Positions 46,808 to 55,550 of a stretch of DNA of 64,000 nt are shown in pieces. This DNA comes from Hyphomicrobiaceae bacterium (GTDB lineage: Bacteria; Pseudomonadota; Alphaproteobacteria; Rhizobiales; Xanthobacteraceae). The notes beneath the pieces were generated by a model. That model did not search any database. It saw only the letters and a list, made by a program, of their open reading frames with translations, and had not been told where the DNA came from. Position 1 is the stretch's first letter. Each line of letters begins with the position of its first letter. The stretch covers positions 38,621-102,620 of the forward strand of contig JAJPJB010000042.1 in NCBI GenBank assembly GCA_021324465.1. Direction: 5' to 3'. A program made the translations under genes and the position numbers.

Positions 46808-49144
46808 ATGAGTGCATCAGGGCATGGCCCTGCCCGCGGACACAGCCAGGGATTTTTGCAGCGGCACCTCACCCGTATTTTGATGGTTCCTTGCGCTGTT
46901 CTTGCGACGGCCGGCGGGACATGGGCGGCGGCGGGCGGCGGGCTCGGCCCTTCCGATACTCTCTTTATTGCCGAACTGGCGCTTCTGCTTTTGGTCGGCA
47001 GGCTCATGGGCGAAGCGGCGCAACGGATCGGGCAGCCCGCGGTCATGGGTCAGCTCATCGGCGGGCTGCTGCTGGGGCCTTCGGTGCTCGGTGCGCTCTG
47101 GCCTGCGGCGCAGCACGCCATCTTTCCGAGTTCCGCGGCGCAAAAAAGCATGATCGATGCTGTTTCTCAGCTCGGCGTTCTGATGCTGTTGCTGTTGACC
47201 GGCATGGAAACCGACCTGCAGATGGTCAGACGCGTGGGCCGCGCCGCCATGACGGTCGCCGCCGCCGGCGTCGCGCTGCCCTTTGCCTGCGGCTTTGCGC
47301 TCGGCGAATTCATGCCGGAACAGTTCCTGCCCAAGCCTGACGCGCGCCTGGTCACGGCGATTTTTCTCGGCACCGCGCTGTCGATCTCCTCGGTCAAGAT
47401 CGTGGCGATCGTGGTGCGAGAGATGAATTTCCTGCGCCGCGATCTCGGCCAAATCATCATCGCCTCCGCCATTCTTGAGGACACGATTGGCTGGATCATC
47501 ATCGCCATCGCCTTCGGGCTGGCGTCAGCGGGGACCATCGACGTTTGGTCGGTCGGCCGCGCCATCGTCGGCGCGGCCCTCTTCATGATGTTCAGCCTCA
47601 CAATTGGGCGGCGCATCGTCTTCACCCTGATCCGCTGGGCCAACGACAATTTGAGAAGCGAGTTCGCGGTGATCACGACCATTCTCGTCATCATGGCGGT
47701 CATGGCGCTCACCACCCAGCTGATCGGCGTCAATATGGTGCTCGGCGCTTTCGTCTCCGGCATTCTGATCGGCGAATCGCCGATCCTGACGCGCCATATC
47801 GACGAGCAGTTGCGCGGTCTGATCGCGGCCTTGTTCATGCCGGTATTTTTCGGCTTGTCGGGGCTGCGCGCCGATGTCACGGTTTTGGGCAATAGCGATC
47901 TTGCGCTGCTTGCGGCGGGTCTCATCCTGATCGCCAGCATCGGAAAATTCTCCGGCGCTTTTGTCGGCGGCAAGCTCGGCGGCCTGACGCGCGCCGAATC
48001 ACTGGCACTCGGCTGCGCAATGAACGCACGCGGCTCGACCGAAGTCATCGTCGCCTCGGTGGGTTTGGCGGCGGGCGTGCTGACGCAGAACCTGTTCACC
48101 CTCATCGTCACGATGGCCGTGGTCACGACCACGGCCATGCCGCCGATGCTGCGCTGGGCGCTCGCCCGGCTGCCGATGCGGCACAAAGAGCGAGTACGGC
48201 TCGAACGCGAGGAGCTCGACGCCCGCGGATTTGTAACGAACCTCGAGCGGCTTCTGCTCGCCGCCGATGACAGTCCGAACGGCACGTTGGCGGCACGACT
48301 GACCGGGGTGATCGCCGGCGCAGGCGGCAAGCCGACTACGATTCTCGACCTGAGCCGCAGCAGCGGTCGCGATAAGAGGACTTGGAACGGCAGGCCGCCC
48401 GGGGCCGCGAAGTCGCGCCGCGCTGCCGAGCAGTCGGACGAGGAGCCATCGGAGCACGAGGTCAAGGTTGCGGCCGAAAGTGCGCTGGCGCTGCAACCCG
48501 ATGCGCAGGAGGAGGGGCACAGGAACGTCGATATCACCACGCGGCAGGAGCGCTCTATCAGAGCGGTCGCAGGCGAGGCCTGCAAGGGATATGATCTTTT
48601 GGTGGTAGGCGTGGCCAACACCCACAATCCGAGCGGCGGGTTCAGCAAGGACGTATCGCTGATCACCAGAGACTTCGAAGGGCCGCTCGCGATTGTCGAT
48701 TGCCATCGCTCATCGCGGGGCGAACGGCCGCCCGAACGTTTCAGCAGGATTCTCATTCCCGTGACCGGAACCGAAGTGTCACGTCGTGCGATGGAAGTCG
48801 GCCTCACCCTGGCGCATGCCCACGATGCGCAGGTGACGGCGCTCTATGTGACGCGCACCAATGTAAATGAGCGCGGCCGCAAGCGCGCGCTCGCGATCCG
48901 CCGCAACGAACAGGCCGTGCTAAAGGATATCGCGGCCTTGGCAGAGCGTCACGAAGTGCGCCTGCGCAGCACCACGCGTGCAAATATGGCGCCTGACGAG
49001 GCTATTCTGCAGGAGGCCAAGCGCGGCTACGATCTCATCGTGCTCGGCGTCAGCCGGCGGCGCGCCGACACGCTGTTCTTCGGCAACACGGCCGCCGCCG
49101 TCCTCGATCGCTCGGAGACGTGCAATCTCTTTGTAGCCACCTGA
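46808..49144 (+). CDS. CPA2-type cation:proton antiporter fused to universal-stress domains
   Basis: A 778-residue protein. About twelve hydrophobic helices form a KefB/NhaP-like antiporter (LFIAELALLLLVGRLMGEAA, VMGQLIGGLLLGPSVLGALW, GVLMLLLLTGMETDLQM, SLALGCAMNARGSTEVIVAS). The conserved acidic site lies in ILEDTIGW. A soluble tail of about 280 residues has a degenerate UspA-like half and a clearer C-terminal Usp domain (SRILIPVTGTEVSRRAMEVG; YDLIVLGVSRRRADTLFFGN). The ion and the tail's ligand are unknown. The ATG at 46808 lacks a clear ribosome site, and longer in-frame starts exist. Confidence 0.88.
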   Translation: MSASGHGPARGHSQGFLQRHLTRILMVPCAVLATAGGTWAAAGGGLGPSDTLFIAELALLLLVGRLMGEAAQRIGQPAVMGQLIGGLLLGPSVLGALWPAAQHAIFPSSAAQKSMIDAVSQLGVLMLLLLTGMETDLQMVRRVGRAAMTVAAAGVALPFACGFALGEFMPEQFLPKPDARLVTAIFLGTALSISSVKIVAIVVREMNFLRRDLGQIIIASAILEDTIGWIIIAIAFGLASAGTIDVWSVGRAIVGAALFMMFSLTIGRRIVFTLIRWANDNLRSEFAVITTILVIMAVMALTTQLIGVNMVLGAFVSGILIGESPILTRHIDEQLRGLIAALFMPVFFGLSGLRADVTVLGNSDLALLAAGLILIASIGKFSGAFVGGKLGGLTRAESLALGCAMNARGSTEVIVASVGLAAGVLTQNLFTLIVTMAVVTTTAMPPMLRWALARLPMRHKERVRLEREELDARGFVTNLERLLLAADDSPNGTLAARLTGVIAGAGGKPTTILDLSRSSGRDKRTWNGRPPGAAKSRRAAEQSDEEPSEHEVKVAAESALALQPDAQEEGHRNVDITTRQERSIRAVAGEACKGYDLLVVGVANTHNPSGGFSKDVSLITRDFEGPLAIVDCHRSSRGERPPERFSRILIPVTGTEVSRRAMEVGLTLAHAHDAQVTALYVTRTNVNERGRKRALAIRRNEQAVLKDIAALAERHEVRLRSTTRANMAPDEAILQEAKRGYDLIVLGVSRRRADTLFFGNTAAAVLDRSETCNLFVAT

Positions 49145-49169
49145 ATGCATTGTCACACGGAATAGTGTC

Positions 49170-49418
49170 ATGTCGATCATTCCACTTCTCTCAGAGTCCG
49201 CTTTCGAGCCGGAAACGATCGAAATGCTGGTTTCTGTATTCGAGACCGCATGGCAGAAGGTCGAGCAGTCCGGAAGCGAGCTCGCGTCGCCGCGCTACAA
49301 ACGAGCGGCGCAGGAGATCCTCGCCAAGCGCATCATCGAGATGGCGCAGCGCGGCGAGCGCAATTCCGATCGGCTGGTGGACGATGCCGTCTCGTATTTG
49401 GAGCGCTCTTACGCGTAG
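49170..49418 (+). CDS. small conserved hypothetical protein (82 aa)
   Basis: An 82-residue, mainly helical protein: FEPETIEMLVSVFETAWQKV, then ASPRYKRAAQEILAKRIIEM and a C-terminal GERNSDRLVDDAVSYLERSY. I recall similar small proteins in Bradyrhizobium relatives, without a known function. It follows the antiporter by 25 nt on the same strand and may be cotranscribed. The ATG at 49170 is preceded by a weak ribosome site. Confidence 0.68.
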   Translation: MSIIPLLSESAFEPETIEMLVSVFETAWQKVEQSGSELASPRYKRAAQEILAKRIIEMAQRGERNSDRLVDDAVSYLERSYA

Positions 49419-49478
49419 GCGGTAACCGGGTGCCTCCCATGCATTTTGGGCCGAAATTTGGACTATGGGCGAGCGCGA

Positions 49479-49513
49479 GAGCCTTTCCGATTCGATGGAA
49501 TCGAAAAACGCTC
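49479..49513. repeat. REP-like palindromic repeat, copy 2
   Basis: A 35-bp imperfect palindrome opens GAGCCTTTCCGATTCGATG and closes GAATCGAAAAACGCTC. It is a relative of the element at 44014-44049, here between the small protein gene and the next convergent gene. Confidence 0.65.
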
Positions 49514-49587
49514 AACCCGGCGCTCACTTTTCCGGAAAATGCTCCAGCGGACGATCCAAAAACAGCCGCAGCCGCAGCGATTATGCT

Positions 49588-50034
49588 CTAATCGGCATAG
49601 CCCAAGAATCGCGGCTCGAAATCCGGCGACTGCTGCTGATAGGCAAAGCGCCGCGCGCGTTCGTGCTCGACCATCCAGCGCCATTGCGCGCGCGACATCT
49701 GGCCCTTCGGCCGGGCATCGTTTGCCGCCAAATTGCGACCAGAGTGCGTCTGGCCGGAGGCGGCCCCGGCAACGACCGCTTTACCGCCTGCGCCATGTTT
49801 CGACGCCGCTGATGCGAGGTGGCCGGCATCGCGCTTATCGAGCCGGTCGCCTTTTACTCCGGACGTTTTCGGCGTTGCCACTTTGATCGGCGTCGTGTTC
49901 GCGACAGCCGCCCGGTGCTCGGGAACTATCGGCTCACCGGGTGCGGCGAAAACCATATAGAAGGAGACGAGAAACGCCCCTACGATTCCTGCCACGCAAG
50001 TGAGATAAGCGAGTATCGACGCCACGATATCCAT
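49588..50034 (-). CDS. hypothetical single-span membrane protein
   Basis: A 148-residue protein with one N-terminal helix (IVASILAYLTCVAGIVGAFL) and a long basic, alanine- and glycine-rich tail ending in QMSRAQWRWMVEHERARRFA and PDFEPRFLGYAD. No family is recognised. The ATG at 50034 is preferred because the helix starts there; a longer frame to 50130 exists. The tail composition suggests a disordered cytoplasmic or periplasmic segment. Confidence 0.55.
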   Translation of the reverse strand: MDIVASILAYLTCVAGIVGAFLVSFYMVFAAPGEPIVPEHRAAVANTTPIKVATPKTSGVKGDRLDKRDAGHLASAASKHGAGGKAVVAGAASGQTHSGRNLAANDARPKGQMSRAQWRWMVEHERARRFAYQQQSPDFEPRFLGYAD

Positions 50035-50271
50035 AGAAAAACCAACGCTACCCTCCGGCCACCCTACCAATGCGCCATCGCGGAATTTCGTTCCTGAAAT
50101 GGCATTTGGATGTGACCTGCGCCACACCATTCACGCGAGCTTGATATGTGTCGCCTGAAACTACATGCCGGTTCAAAAAGACAGCAAAAAAGGGCTCGCG
50201 GCTGCGTTAACCATAAACGCAAGGGGGCGCTCGCGGGCGGCAAGTGCGGATAGGTGTGGGTCTCAGCTGCG

Positions 50272-50287
50272 GAACAAAGATTTGTTC
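50272..50287. repeat. AT-rich near-perfect palindrome
   Basis: GAACAAAGATTTGTTC has 7-bp mirror-complement arms around a central GA. It lies in the gap between the aldehyde dehydrogenase terminator-like hairpin and the hypothetical membrane protein gene. It could be a dimeric regulator's operator; no adjacent regulator gene supports this. Confidence 0.35.
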
Positions 50288-50292
50288 GCAAG

Positions 50293-50319
50293 ACCGCCGC
50301 TGCGCGGCGCATCGGCGGT
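50293..50319 (-). terminator. candidate terminator of the aldehyde dehydrogenase gene
   Basis: On the minus strand ACCGCCG and CGGCGGT form a 7-bp stem with a GC-rich loop 16 nt beyond the stop at 50335. The sequence beyond is cttgcgaacaaatcttt, which lacks a long T run, so termination strength is uncertain. Confidence 0.4.
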
Positions 50320-50334
50320 TGCGCGCTCTCAGTT

Positions 50335-51765
50335 TCACGCCTGGGAAATAAATTTCGTATTCAGGTACGCCTGCAGGCCTTCGATGCCGCCTTCGCTGCC
50401 ATAGCCGGATTCCTTGATGCCGCCGAAGGGCGTTTCCGGCGTCGAAATTGCAACGGAGTTGATGCCGACCATGCCCGACTGCAGCGCATCACCGATCATC
50501 GTGGCGGTCTGGGCAGAGCTGGTGAACGCATAGGAGGCAAGCCCGTAAGGCAGCGAATTGGCCCGCTCGACCACCTCGTCGAAGGTCTTGAATGTAACCA
50601 CGGGCGCGACGGGGCCGAACGGCTCCTGCGTCATGATCTTCGCATCATCCGGCACCTCGGTGATGACGGTCGGCTCAAAAAAGTATCCTTGATTGCCGCG
50701 CCGGCTGCCGCCGGCGACAATCTTGCCACCGCGCTGCTTGGCGTCGTTGACGAAACTCTCCATCGTGTCGATGCGACGAGAATTCGCCATTGGCCCCATA
50801 GTGATGCCCTTCTCCAAGCCGTCGCCGACCTTGATCGCTTTGGCGTATTCGGTGAAGCGCTCAAGGAAGCGGCTGTAGACCGGCTCCTGCACATAAAAGC
50901 GGGTCGGCGAGATGCACACCTGGCCGGCATTGCGATATTTGAATGCGGCGATGGTATCGGCGGATTTTTCCGGATCGGCGTCGGCGAACACCACGACCGG
51001 TGAATGGCCGCCGAGTTCCATGGTCGCACGCTTCATGCCTTTGGCGGCGAGCGCCGCGAGGTGCTTGCCGACGGGGATCGAGCCGGTGAATGAAATCTTC
51101 TTCACCTCGTCCTTGGCGATGAGATGCTCGGAGATTTGCGCCGGCACGCCGAATACCAGGTTGAGCACCCCCGCGGGCAAACCGGCATCGGCAAAGCAGC
51201 GCACCATTTCGATGCAGGCGCCGGGCGTCTCTTCCGATGCCTTGAGGATCAGCGAGCAGCCGGCCGCCAGCGCGCCCCCGATCTTGCGCGCGGGCGTCAG
51301 CGTCGGGAAGTTCCACGGCGTGAAAGCGGCGACAATGCCGACCGGCTCCTGCACCACGATCTGCCGTACTCCCTTGGCGCGCCCGGGCACGACGCGCCCA
51401 TAGGCGCGGCGCCCTTCTTCGGCATACCATTCGATGATGTCGGCTGAGGTGATCACCTCGGCGCGCGCCTCGGGATAGACCTTGCCTTGCTCCTGGACGA
51501 GAACTTTCGAGATCGCGTCGTGACGCTCGCGCATCAGATCGGCAGCTTTGCGCATGATCTTGGCCCGGTCGTAAGCGGGCGTGGCGCGCCAGACGGCGAG
51601 ACCCTTCTTGGCCGCTTCGAGCGCCCGGTCGAGATCGGCCTCGCTCGCATGCGGCAGATGCGCGAGCGGTTTCTCGGTGGCCGGATTGATGACGTCTTCA
51701 CCGTTGCGGCCATCGCCGCCGCTCCACTTGCCGTCGATGTAAAGCTCGAGATTGGCATAACTCAT
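50335..51765 (-). CDS. NAD(P)-dependent aldehyde dehydrogenase, succinate-semialdehyde dehydrogenase-like
   Basis: A 476-residue enzyme. Blocks include PVGIVAAFTPWNFPTLTPARK, the NAD-binding KASEETPGACIEM, SFTGSIPVGKHLAALAAKG, the catalytic Glu in TMELGGHSPVVVF and the nucleophile Cys in NAGQVCISPTRFYVQ. It ends PFGGIKESGYGSEGGIEGLQ. The C-I-S-P-T pattern fits GabD-like succinate-semialdehyde dehydrogenases, but other aldehydes are possible. No gabT is nearby. The ATG at 51765 is at the natural N-terminus. Confidence 0.92.
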   Translation of the reverse strand: MSYANLELYIDGKWSGGDGRNGEDVINPATEKPLAHLPHASEADLDRALEAAKKGLAVWRATPAYDRAKIMRKAADLMRERHDAISKVLVQEQGKVYPEARAEVITSADIIEWYAEEGRRAYGRVVPGRAKGVRQIVVQEPVGIVAAFTPWNFPTLTPARKIGGALAAGCSLILKASEETPGACIEMVRCFADAGLPAGVLNLVFGVPAQISEHLIAKDEVKKISFTGSIPVGKHLAALAAKGMKRATMELGGHSPVVVFADADPEKSADTIAAFKYRNAGQVCISPTRFYVQEPVYSRFLERFTEYAKAIKVGDGLEKGITMGPMANSRRIDTMESFVNDAKQRGGKIVAGGSRRGNQGYFFEPTVITEVPDDAKIMTQEPFGPVAPVVTFKTFDEVVERANSLPYGLASYAFTSSAQTATMIGDALQSGMVGINSVAISTPETPFGGIKESGYGSEGGIEGLQAYLNTKFISQA

Positions 51766-51860
51766 GGTGGCGTCCTCGCTTGCGCTCGTTTCCCTTGTTC
51801 CCTCTGCCTTGAATTAGCAGGTTTTGACGTCGCGTTCACCCCCGCGCCCTCGGCAAAGGA

Positions 51861-51890
51861 AAGGGGCTCCGGTCGATGCCGAAGCCCCTT
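51861..51890 (-). terminator. terminator of glnK-amtB
   Basis: A perfect 8-bp stem (AAGGGGCT at 51861-51868, AGCCCCTT at 51883-51890) with a 14-nt loop lies 42 nt beyond the amtB stop. On the minus strand it is followed by TTCCTTT, fitting intrinsic termination. Confidence 0.7.
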
Positions 51891-51931
51891 GCGGCAGGAG
51901 CGTAACGGAAAATCTGCTCCAGCCGTCGGAA

Positions 51932-53386
51932 TTATTGAATGGTCTCGCCGTGCAATGCGAAGTCGAGGCCGTCGCGTTCGACTTCTTGGCTGACCCGCAA
52001 GCCGATCATCAGATCGACGACTTTGAGAATGATCAGCGTCACGACGACGTCGTAGACGAAGACGATGCCAACGCCGATGCATTGATTGATCACCTGGCCC
52101 CAATTGCCTTCGATGGCGCCCGAGGTGCCGCCATATTCGCTGATGGCAAAGATGCCGGTGAGGATCGCGCCGGCCGCGCCGCCGACGGCGTGGACGCCAA
52201 ATGTGTCGAGCGCGTCGTCATAGCCGAACGTGTGCTTGAGCCCGGTACAGCCCCAGTAGCAGATGATGCCGGCGGCGATGCCGATGGCGAAGGCGCCCAT
52301 CGGACCGACAAAGCCCGACGCCGGCGTGATGGCGACCAGTCCCGCGACCGCGCCCGAGCAAATGCCGAGCACCGTCGGCTTGCCGCGCATCATCCATTCC
52401 ACCAGCATCCAGGTGAAGCCGGCGGTGGCAGTTGCAGTGTGCGTCACCAGCATCGCCATGCCAGCCTGCATGCCGGCCGAGACCGCCGAGCCCGCATTGA
52501 AACCGAACCAGCCGACCCACAAGAGCGAGGCGCCGATCATGGTCAGCACCACGTTGTGGGGCGGACCGGTTTCCTTGCGCCTGCCCAGCATCAGGGCAGC
52601 CATCAGGCCGGCGGTGCCGGAATTGACGTGGACGACCGTGCCACCGGCGAAGTCAAGAACTTTTACCCAAGCGGCGTTGTTCGACGAGTTGAGGAACCCG
52701 TCCGGTCCCCAGACCCAATGCGCGATCGGCGAATAGACGAAGATCGCCCATAGGCCGATAAACCACAGCATCGCCGAAAATTTCATGCGCTCGGCGAAAG
52801 AACCCGCAATCAGCGCCGCGGTGATGATGGCAAAGGTCAATTGGAACATCGAATAGACCGACTCCGGGATTGTCGGCGCCAACGGATTGGGGTTGCCGAT
52901 CCCATTGGCGATGTCGCTCAGAATGCCCTGCAAGCCGGCGCGATCGAACCCGCCGATGAACGGTGTGCCGCCCCGAAAGGCCAAGCTGTAGGTGAACAGA
53001 AGCCAGAGCACGCTGATCAGACAGGTGATAGCGAAGCTCGTCATCACGGTGTCACCGACATTCTTTTTGCGCACCATGCCGCCGTAGAACAGCGCCAGCC
53101 CTGGAATGGTCATCATCAGCACGATGGCCATCGAGGTCAGCATCCAGGCGGTGTCGCCGGAATTGGGCGAGCACTTTTCGAGCACGGTCGCGCTGCAGGC
53201 CGGCGGTGATGGCGACGCTGCCGGCGCTGCGGTTTCCGATGCAGCCGGCGCGCCTGGTACGGCGGGCGCCGCGCCCGGTGCCTGCGCATAAGAGACGTGG
53301 AAGGTCGGCAGACTGAGCGCCAGCGCGATCAGGATCGCTGCAGCAAGAGCGGCCAGCCCGGTACGGGAGAAGTTCTTCAACGACAT
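51932..53386 (-). CDS. amtB: ammonium transporter AmtB
   Basis: A 484-residue trimeric ammonium channel with a long N-terminus: a signal peptide (GLAALAAAILIALALSLPTF) and a proline/alanine-rich linker with two cysteines (ACSATVLEKCSPN). The core shows AWMLTSMAIVLMMTIPGLAL, GGTVVHVNSGTAGLMAALML and GVHAVGGAAGAILTGIF, which hold the twin pore His residues. ATG 53386 has an AGGAG site about 7 nt upstream. The gene follows glnK after 40 nt, the classical pair by which PII plugs the channel. Confidence 0.96.
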   Translation of the reverse strand: MSLKNFSRTGLAALAAAILIALALSLPTFHVSYAQAPGAAPAVPGAPAASETAAPAASPSPPACSATVLEKCSPNSGDTAWMLTSMAIVLMMTIPGLALFYGGMVRKKNVGDTVMTSFAITCLISVLWLLFTYSLAFRGGTPFIGGFDRAGLQGILSDIANGIGNPNPLAPTIPESVYSMFQLTFAIITAALIAGSFAERMKFSAMLWFIGLWAIFVYSPIAHWVWGPDGFLNSSNNAAWVKVLDFAGGTVVHVNSGTAGLMAALMLGRRKETGPPHNVVLTMIGASLLWVGWFGFNAGSAVSAGMQAGMAMLVTHTATATAGFTWMLVEWMMRGKPTVLGICSGAVAGLVAITPASGFVGPMGAFAIGIAAGIICYWGCTGLKHTFGYDDALDTFGVHAVGGAAGAILTGIFAISEYGGTSGAIEGNWGQVINQCIGVGIVFVYDVVVTLIILKVVDLMIGLRVSQEVERDGLDFALHGETIQ

Positions 53387-53426
53387 TGTTTGCTCCTGTC
53401 CGTAAAAGGATGCGGATGCGCGTTTC

Positions 53427-53768
<342 letters not shown>

Positions 53769-53870
53769 TTATTCTCCCCCGCAGCTCTCTCGACGATCTT
53801 CGACAGAGCGCTCACAATGAAACGATGACCGTGCCGGGCTTCCCTTCGCGGTATCGCTGCGCGTGCAGCA

Positions 53871-53886
53871 ATCAAACGGCGTGCCA
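53871..53886 (-). promoter_or_regulatory. candidate sigma-54 promoter for glnK-amtB (one mismatch at -12)
   Basis: On the minus strand TGGCACGCCGTTTGAT has a perfect TGGCACG -24 box and, at the right distance, TTGAT where TTGC[AT] is expected. It would give a 5' leader of roughly 95 nt. glnK-amtB is usually NtrC/sigma-54 controlled, which supports it, but the missing C of the -12 GC lowers confidence. The 342-bp gap 53766-54107 holds no other recognised feature. Confidence 0.3.
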
Positions 53887-54107
53887 ACCAGGCGGCAATC
53901 GCCGGCACTACCGTCGCGACCGGAAAGCGGCACCAATGCACCACTGCACCGGCAAAGAATCGGGACTCTGCCGCGATTGGTGGCGTCAAACTCGAATGTT
54001 CAGTGCGTTCTCCGCCTAATTATGAGACAGTATGCGCAATAATCAGGCGATTTCCAGCAATCTGAGGTGATGAAATCAACGGCAGATCCGGGTTCTCGCC
54101 TTCTCCT

Positions 54108-54446
54108 CTACAGCGCGTCGGCGTCGGTTTCGCCGGTGCGGATGCGCAGGGCCTGATCGATTGGCGTGATAAAAATCTTGCCGTCGCCAATCTGACCGGT
54201 CTTGGCGGCGCCTGAAATCGCCGCCACAATCCGATCGACCTGGTCGGACGGGACCGCCACCTCGACACGAATTTTCGGCATGAAATTCACGGCGTATTCG
54301 GCGCCGCGATAGATTTCCGTATGGCCCTTCTGCCGGCCATAGCCCTTGACTTCAGTGATGGTCATGCCGTGAACGCCGGCGGCAAGGAGCGCGTCGCGGA
54401 CCTCGTCGACTTTGAACGGCTTGATGATGGCGGTGACAAGCTTCAT
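54108..54446 (-). CDS. second PII nitrogen regulatory protein
   Basis: A 112-residue PII protein close to the downstream GlnK, with T-loop Tyr51 kept ([14 protein letters not shown]) and IGDGKIFITPIDQALRIRTG near the end. It replaces FVFGLDHAV of the first copy by FITPIDQAL. ATG 54446 has GGGAA about 6 nt upstream; a longer frame starts 27 nt earlier. It may be a GlnB- or GlnK-type protein and I cannot tell which. It lies upstream of glnK-amtB with a 342-bp gap, so it probably has its own promoter. Confidence 0.93.
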   Translation of the reverse strand: MKLVTAIIKPFKVDEVRDALLAAGVHGMTITEVKGYGRQKGHTEIYRGAEYAVNFMPKIRVEVAVPSDQVDRIVAAISGAAKTGQIGDGKIFITPIDQALRIRTGETDADAL

Positions 54447-54557
54447 GGATTTTCCCGGTCTGCGGCAGAACAAATGTTTGGTCGGGCAAGGCGCTCAGTG
54501 TAGCGGCATTGGCGGCGGGAATTAAGCCACTTCCTCGCGGCTTGGCTGACCTGCGGG

Positions 54558-55436
54558 TCATGCCGGCTTCTGCGTGCGCAGTCGCAGCAGGCCCTCTTGG
54601 GCGACGGACGCGACCAGCGTGCCGTCGGCCGCAAAGATGAGACCGCGCGAAAGGCCGCGCGAACCGCTCAGATTGGGGCTGTCTTGCGCATAGAGCAGCC
54701 ATTCGTCGGCGCGGAACGGCCGGTGGAACCACAAGGCATGGTCGAGACTCGCCGCCATGATGTCGTCGCTGAACACCGTACGTCGATGCGGGATCAACGC
54801 CGCATCGAGCAGTGTCATATCGGAGGCATAAGCAAGCACGCACTGGTGGATTGCCGGCTCGTCCGGCAGCCGCCCGGTTGCGCGGATCCAGACATGAAAG
54901 CGGCCGTCCTTCGATGATTCGCCGAGATAGCGGTTATATTCGACCAACCGCAGCTCGATCGGTCGCTCGCGTTCGTAATAGCGCCGCACCGGCTCGGGCA
55001 TCAGCGGCCAGATGCGCTCCTTCATCTCGGCTTCGCTTGGCAGCGCTTCTGGCTTTGCCACGTCCGGCATGGCGACGTAATGCGACAGACCCTGCTCCAC
55101 CAGTTGGAACGAGGCCGACATAGAGAAAATCGCATGGCCGTGCTGGATCGCCACCACCCGCCGCGTAGTAAAGCTCTTGCCGTCGCGGATGCGGTCGACC
55201 TCGTAGATGATCGGCACTTTGGGGTCGCCGCCAAGCAGGAAATAAGCGTGCAGCGAGTGCGGCGGGCGAACCCTCACATCTTCGACGGTGCGGCAGGCCG
55301 CGACCAGCGCCTGGCCGATGACCTGCCCGCCGAACACGCGCTGCCAGCGTGATTGCGGCGAGCGCCCGCGAAACAGATTAACTTCCAGCGGCTCAAGATC
55401 GAGCGTCTCGATCAATTCCTGCACGGCCGAAGCCAT
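54558..55436 (-). CDS. tesB: acyl-CoA thioesterase II
   Basis: A 292-residue double-hotdog thioesterase. The family start ELIETLDLEPLEVNLFRGRSP and the GGQVIGQALVAACRTV block are clear. SLDHALWFHRPFRADEWLLY holds the catalytic Asp region of the second hotdog, and SRGLSRGLIFAADGTLVAS follows. Length matches E. coli TesB (286). Its physiological substrate is unknown. It is divergent from the ubiquinone hydroxylase gene. Confidence 0.94.
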   Translation of the reverse strand: MASAVQELIETLDLEPLEVNLFRGRSPQSRWQRVFGGQVIGQALVAACRTVEDVRVRPPHSLHAYFLLGGDPKVPIIYEVDRIRDGKSFTTRRVVAIQHGHAIFSMSASFQLVEQGLSHYVAMPDVAKPEALPSEAEMKERIWPLMPEPVRRYYERERPIELRLVEYNRYLGESSKDGRFHVWIRATGRLPDEPAIHQCVLAYASDMTLLDAALIPHRRTVFSDDIMAASLDHALWFHRPFRADEWLLYAQDSPNLSGSRGLSRGLIFAADGTLVASVAQEGLLRLRTQKPA

Positions 55437-55550
55437 ATTGTGCTCCCTCGCACCGGTCCCGCCGGGTGCTTACGTCTTTGCATACGGGATCGCGGGTCGG
55501 GTCAAGCCCGCCGCTTCCGTGCTAGGATCGAGGCAGTGGCGCTCGATACA

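Noticed and set aside
47167..48807. 546-codon open frame antisense to the antiporter
   Set aside because: It is rich in Ser, Arg and Pro with no motif, as expected for the opposite strand of a GC-rich membrane-protein gene whose own frame has clear homology.
54447..54557. Sigma-54 promoter before the second PII gene
   Set aside because: A GG-N10-GC spacing exists (TGGCTTAATTCCCGCC) but the -12 box is CCGC instead of TTGC, so it is not convincing.
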